Source: Mytilus trossulus (taxonomy: Eukaryota; Mollusca; Bivalvia; Mytilida; Mytilidae). Taken from it: a stretch of DNA of 64,000 bases. Of the stretch, positions 58,802-64,000 are shown one piece after another. Where the stretch lies: NCBI RefSeq assembly GCF_036588685.1, contig NC_086381.1, forward strand, positions 48,049,431 to 48,113,430, given 5' to 3'. Position numbers and translations under genes: made by a program. The stretch's first letter is position 1, and every line of letters starts with the position of its first letter. The notes below the pieces were generated by a model. The model did no database searches and was not told the origin of the DNA. It saw only the letters and a program-made list of their open reading frames with translations.

Positions 58802-59234
58802 TGTCCATTATATGTGGATCTAAGACAAATCATGATACATGAAGCTTTACATTTTAATGAACATTTTAACCTTTTATCAGATAATGAAAAAATTATATTT
58901 TTATTTAGTAATGACAATGTTGCTGCTATAGTTGCCAAAACCTGCAACAACATTTTATTAAGAAGAAATAGTATTTTATTTCACTAGTTTTTAAAGAAAC
59001 ACATGTTTTAATATCATTTAGTAAAAATGTATATTGTGTCAGAATTTTTAATTTTAAATGTGTAAAAATATGTTTAGATGTATATAGTATATCTTTAAAG
59101 TCTCTCATAAATCTTTTTAAGATTGGTACATGCAATGCAAATGTTTAAATGTTTTAAATCTATGTATGTGAATCTCATTTTATGTTTGTATGTGGTGAGA
59201 CTATAATAAAATATTGAATCTGAATCTGAATCTG
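58802..59234 (+). mobile_element. 5'-truncated LINE 3' end with (TGAATC)n tail
   Basis: Reading from TGT at 58802 gives CPLYVDLRQIMIHEALHF, then LLSDNEKIIFLFSNDN and AKTCNNILLRRNS, stop TAG at 58985-58987. CPLYxxLRxxxL and FLFSNDN are typical of LINE ORF2 C-termini, and CPLYTNLRQELL occurs at the same place in the 53.9 kb LINE. A 3' UTR follows and ends in ATAAAATAT plus 3.3 copies of TGAATC (59215-59234), the short-repeat tail used by CR1/L2-type elements. Confidence 0.7.
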
Positions 59235-60432
59235 TTATTTTTTCGGAACACGGCAGACATTGGACAATCAGTTCGTGAGGGCGATTATATAATGAAATGA
59301 GGGGAAAACAATGAGTCATTGGACTCCCAATCCCTGATTAGCACTATCTAAAAATAATTTACAATGACAAAGCTCTATAGTATGCTGAATTGTAAATTAC
59401 ATACGCAGCTACATGTATGTAATGCTTAAATGTTGATACATTTCTCCGTATTCAAGAAGGAATTACACAAACTGTAAAAAGATATCTTGATCTTTTCCTT
59501 CGACCTTTGAAATTACTATGTTTTTACCCCTCCCCAAAATGTACATAATTTTTCAGAATTTTAAGAAATGTTCAGGAAAACTTTTCCTATACAGGTTTGT
59601 TCTTATTGGCATGCGACATAATCATACAGTTGAAGAGACAAAGAAATGGAATGATTGCAGGTTTTTTTTTAATAAATTCAACGGGAAATGTCGTGTTAAC
59701 ACATGTGATAAGAATATTGTATGATAGAGAAATATTTTTATTTACTTTTTATATTTCTTATATCTTCTGTAGCTATATATAACCGTCAAACTGAAATTAT
59801 ATATCGTAATGATAATCAGACGTTTTTTGTCTTTTAGACTGATGACCCCTCGATTTTACCTGTAAACTGTAGGTATCATTAGTCGGTGTCGAGAGTTGTT
59901 GAAAAATGTATAATACTTATGGTACGGTTGACGAGCTTAAGATGAAATTTGCTAATCACTGATAATTCAATTATCCATTCAAACAAAGAGGAAATTTAGT
60001 CTAGCAACTTCGACAACATATACTGAAATTCTCCGATTTGGTTTGAGTGCTTAACCTCCCCCCGAATAAGATCCCCAAGTAATTTCGACTTGGTGTCCAC
60101 ATGCTTTCATTTTCTCCGTTTTGATTTACATCAGCCTACTTCATGAAAGACTATGAATCCACCATAGACACACATGGTTTGATCACTTTTCTTCTTACTA
60201 TTTATCTTGCAACGTAATGATGTCACAGCTAGCTTCTAGTTTGTCACGTTTTTAAAATTAGTATCAGTATATAAATTAGATTACTTCTGGTGTTATACAG
60301 CGATAATAGAATTACACGGGTTAGGAAAGGATACGATCATGATGATAGTAACAATTTGTACACCCCAGTTCTATTGTTTTATTTCATAGTTTCAATTTAT
60401 GAAACAAGTGTTAATTGAATAGATCTATTTTA

Positions 60433-60521
60433 AAGAATAACAATGGATTTTGACCACAGGCAATGACGAGCGGGGAAGCACCTGCTTTTACAACCCGTTA
60501 ACAAAGTCCATTGTTATTCGT
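60433..60521. repeat. Foldback hairpin, about 20 bp arms
   Basis: AAGAATAACAATGGATTTTG pairs with CAAAGTCCATTGTTATTCGT around a GC-richer centre (ACGAGCGGGGAAGCACC). Confidence 0.65.
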
Positions 60522-60589
60522 AACAATAGAAGTTTGTTATTTTTTTCTAAAAAGCATGAAAATATGAAATTACTAATATGTCTTATGTA

Positions 60590-60650
60590 AACGAAACGCG
60601 GGTCTGGCGTATTGAATTATAATCCTGGTACCTTTGATAACAATTACTCA
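60590..60650 (-). repeat. GACGCTC-family repeat, reverse fragment
   Basis: GTAAACGAAACGCGGGTCTG, GGCGTATTGAATTATAATCC, TGGTACCTTTGATAAC: the inner half of a reverse copy. Confidence 0.65.
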
Positions 60651-61205
60651 CTTGAGTAAATTAATAACTTTGTCCTAAATTAAGTAATAACTTACGGCAT
60701 TTAGTAAAATGAAATTACTTAGATTCAGTAATATATTTAAAGAACTAAACATATTTATATTTTTCTTTTTGCCAAAATGCAGTATAAAAGTTAGTTAAAT
60801 TACTCTTAATAAATGGAAATAAAACTCCGTATTCCTAAGAAGGCTAAGGCACTACATAATGTCGCAGTTTTTCATAATGAGTGCTTCCTTTGAAATTTAA
60901 TTCTATATTCTAATAACTTCAACGTATGTATGTTTCAGATTCTGAAAATTGCATAAGTTTTGATAACTTTAGCAAAGCTATGTAAGTTACTTTGAAATGC
61001 TTAAACATTAGCTTTGCATTACTTGTTATTAGAATTTTACTTTAAATTACTAAAACTTAGCAGAAATCAAATGACTAGCCTTTACTAAACTTATGTTCAT
61101 ATCAAATATCTTAAAGCTATCATTTTTTCTTTTTGCTATAATTTTTAAAATGTGATATCTGTCTTACTAAATGTGCTATCTTTAGACTATGTTTTATAAA
61201 TGTAC

Positions 61206-61462
61206 AAAATAGTATCATATTTCCTGTATTTAATAAGTAGTGTTTGATTTGAGATTGAATTCTTACCAGCCAAGCAAAATAGTATCATATTTCCTGTATG
61301 TAATAAGTAGTGTTTGATTTGAGATTGAATTCTTACCAGCCAAGCAAAATTGTATCATATTTCCTGTATGTAATAAGTAGTGTTTGATTTGAGATTGAAT
61401 TCTTACCAGCCAAGCAAAATTGTATCATATTTCCTGTATGTAATAAGTAGTATTTGATTGCT
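61206..61462 (+). repeat. 70 bp tandem repeat, about 3.7 copies
   Basis: Units start at 61206, 61276, 61346 and 61416 (AAAAT(A/T)GTATCATATTTCC). Identity between units is close to 97-100 percent. Each includes GTAGTGTTTGATTTGAGATT and CTTACCAGCCAAGCAAAAT. Confidence 0.92.
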
Positions 61463-62046
61463 ACTGATTTGTTTCCAGCCAATCAGAATTAAGGTTTCAT
61501 TTGACTTTGGTAAGCTATTTTTGATAATTGGCTGGAACTCATTCCGAATTGAACTTGAACAGAAAGTTTGTGAATTTTTTTAAATACTTGCACGATTGAA
61601 AATAATGAAGGAAAAGGAGAAATACAAAAACAAACAATGAAACTCAGCCGTTGATCTTCTTGTAAGAGGGGGGGCGAAGATGCTGAGACGCAAGAGGACT
61701 AGTTATTTTTGATCATATATTTTATTTTATAACTTGCGTTAAAAATTATTCTCACAATCAGACGCGATAGTTTGAAACAGAAAAATGCAATAGTTACATG
61801 TAATACTTTAAAATACCCCAATTTTAAACATATAAATGCTATGAAAAGTAAACCATTGTTTTGTCCCATGTCGTACAGTAGTTCTTTTGTATATCTGTTT
61901 GCTGACAATGATAGGTGATTAAAAATCAATAATTACAATTATAACGGCAATCATCCTTTATCACACACATCTTCTAATAGACTTTCCTTATGCAAATTGA
62001 AAGGTAGGGCCACCCGATCAGTTGAAATAACATTGGTAATACCTAT
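61463..62046. other. Intergenic, no supported feature
   Basis: AT-rich DNA. The 76-residue frame on the minus strand (61699-61929) has no recognisable motif. Confidence 0.5.
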
Positions 62047-63435
62047 GTGTACAAAATTAACATATTTGTAGTATCTCACGATTAGAAATAATTATATATC
62101 TTTTTGATATCTAAAGCACAGGAACTCAGTTAGGTTAACTTAAAAAAAAATTATCAATGTTTTTCACTTTTTTTTTGGCGAATTGCCTGTCTATATATAT
62201 TTTATTGTTTTCTAGCAATGTGCAGTTTACTATCCATATCTGTATAGTGAAAAATCCTAAAGGGATCTTATTAGTAGTCATTTTGTATGCAATTGCTTAA
62301 TGCTTGCTCCGTTTTGAAGACCGTACCTATAAAGTTTTAACATATTTTGACTGCGATGGAGACATGTTCCATTTTTAAAAGCCTACTCTTGTTTATATAA
62401 CCAATATTTAAATTTAACGGCAAATGTGTCGTTTTTTCAAAAAATATTTTAGACTTTTCTGCGGTAAGTCCCCCGCATTGGACCATCTATGTCATTTGGT
62501 AGTAAACTCTAAAGCCCATTCTTTAAAACATTAAAAAAAAACATTGATATAAAAGAAAAGGTGGCAGGGGCTATTGAAAAAAAAAACTATAAGTGGCTTT
62601 GAAAAATCGGTGTCAGTTTGGTCCAGCTCTGTCGGAAAAAGCTTAAACATCGTTATTGTGGCTTGAAACTAATTTGAAAGTCAATAATGGAAACATCATT
62701 CCGTATTCATTCAACTTTTTACCCTTGGTTATGCATCTTCAAATAGTTATCAAAGGTACCAGGTTTATAACTTGATACACCAAACGTGCGTTTAGTCTAC
62801 GTCACAATTATCAGTAACGCTGAGTTCAAAACTGTTGTCAGCTATTAATAACAAAATCGAAACAAGGAAGTCATTAGGAAACCCCATTTTTGTTTACTAA
62901 TTCGTTCCACAAAGTATTTTTTATCACTTATCCGCTAAAACAAATAATCAAAAATACCTAGATAAACAGAGCAGTAAACAATTCAAAACCACAAATGGGT
63001 CTTCAACACAACGAGAAGACGGACTGCAGATGTCCTCTTAACAACAAAAGTGTACTAGTTCAGCAAAAATGGACGTCACAGGTAACTCTGAGACATATAA
63101 ATTAACCAAACTAAAATAAACAAAAACCTTACATGACTTACAAACGATTCCGACTTGGAACAGGCACAAAAATGCAGCCGCTGGTAAAATATGTTTTATA
63201 AGATATTAAACAACGACTAAGCCATTATGATACACAGTAAATGCTGATACATTTAAACAATTTTACTTAATGCATTGGTCAATATACCACTTTTGAGTTA
63301 TATCCTTCCCCGAAAAACGCAATCAACTATGCACCTTAAAGTCTCCAATAACCAGATATAGCGGTTCGCCAGTTTACCCATTATTTAATCAGAAGGCAAT
63401 ATATGAACACTGAGTTTGCCTAATGATTCATACAA
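62047..63435 (+). repeat. Second copy of the gene B intron 1 segment
   Basis: Direct, collinear copy of 13460-15060, including the embedded GACGCTC-family repeat (62740-62830) and the TTATGCACCTTAA block. It lacks about 200 bp in total through indels. No flanking exon is recognised. Confidence 0.75.
62740..62830 (+). repeat. GACGCTC-family repeat, diverged forward copy
   Basis: TAGTTATCAAAGGTACCAGG, TTGATACACCAAACGTGCG and TATCAGTAACGCTGAG, aligned with 14180-14270. Confidence 0.6.
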
Positions 63436-64000
63436 TATAGCATAGCATTTTTTCAAAAACTCCTTAGATAACCTTAGCCGTATTTTGGATCCCCAATGCT
63501 TTTGAGTTTAATACGTTTTCCTTGGAGTTTAATAATTTTCACATAGTGCATCTCAAATTATCTTATATAAGTAATATCGTAAAGATATATTTAGTAAAAT
63601 AGGAAACAAATTTCAGTTGATATGGGCAAAGGTTTGGGTCAATCTCGTAAACACGAAATTGACTGTTTTTTACCCATTATGTCTGTTTCATTTGTTCACA
63701 AATCGATTTCAATATAATCGAATTTTATGCGACTGTAACACAAGTGAAGGGTTTTGCTACCTGCAAAACCAGGTCTAATCTTTTATGTTCTACACATATT
63801 TCCGTTTTGAATTTCTCTAGAATTTTTTTTATGGTTTTGTGTTTGTTTTGTTATTATATTTATTTGTCAAAGCATGTCAACATGGTCAACTTGTACATGA
63901 TAAATTGAAAGAAAATTGTAATTAGATGATATTTATACATACATTTGCATTCACGTGTACTAAGATGTTACTTTTGCCGTTTTGTATAATAAGTCCTTTT
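63436..64000. other. Window end, no supported feature
   Basis: AT-rich DNA; a weak fragment like AAATACAGCTAAGG in inverse near 63465-63500. Nothing else is seen. Confidence 0.45.

Larger units (their letters stand above)
59235..61205. other. Intergenic, few features
   Basis: Contains the hairpin at 60433-60521 and a reverse GACGCTC-family fragment at 60590-60650. No gene is supported. Confidence 0.5.

Noticed and set aside
61206..61462. Regular repeats that might suggest a CRISPR array
   Set aside because: The units are contiguous 70 bp copies with no unique spacers, and the DNA is animal.
1..64000. tRNA, rRNA or snRNA genes
   Set aside because: I looked for tRNA box A/B patterns and rRNA-like conserved stretches and recognised none; a covariance-model search would be decisive.

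Overview
The window is animal nuclear DNA, most likely from a marine mussel (Mytilus or a close bivalve). It is AT-rich, its genes are split into short exons by long introns with GT-AG borders, and it carries many copies of a short dispersed element with the core TCATCAGTGACGCTC, which I recall as very abundant in Mytilus. That species assignment rests on recognition, not on a search. I see no bacterial, organellar or viral genes, no tRNA or rRNA genes and no CRISPR array.

The only cellular genes I can support are two paralogous receptor genes in head-to-head orientation. Gene A runs on the minus strand from its signal-peptide exon at 10466 to its cytoplasmic-tail exon, which leaves the window at base 1. 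Gene B runs on the plus strand from 12491 to 44408 and is complete (9 exons, 1482 nt, 493 residues). All nine exons correspond one to one, and the intron phases are identical (1,1,0,1,1,1,1,2). Each encodes a signal peptide, a C-type-lectin-like half module, an eight-cysteine WSC domain, a second lectin-like half, another lectin-like module, one membrane helix and a cytoplasmic tail. Each tail starts with an ITIM-type motif (VTYAQV in B, VIYATV in A). Gene B also has a Ser/Thr-rich glycosylated stalk and two YxxM motifs. About 2 kb lies between the two start codons.

Much of the rest is mobile or repeated DNA. Intron 3 of gene B holds a 4.1 kb element with inverted repeats of about 270 bp and no transposase, with a second inverted-repeat element nested in it. 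Intron 4 holds an R2-like (RLE-type) retrotransposon on the minus strand whose reading frame is broken by one in-frame stop. Intron 8 holds a satellite with monomers of about 187 bp in two arrays of opposite orientation. Downstream of gene B come a TTAA-flanked MITE, several foldback hairpins, a cluster of twelve ACGCGT sites, a long APE-type LINE (53.6-57.5 kb) with a 2A-like NPGP motif and a mutated catalytic aspartate, two remnants of other retroelements, a 70 bp tandem repeat, and a 1.4 kb copy of part of gene B intron 1 at 62.0-63.4 kb.

The likely biology is a small, locally duplicated family of inhibitory-type surface receptors in repeat-rich DNA. An immune or self/non-self role is an inference from architecture only. 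All exon borders come from reading splice sites and comparing the two paralogues; no transcript evidence was available.
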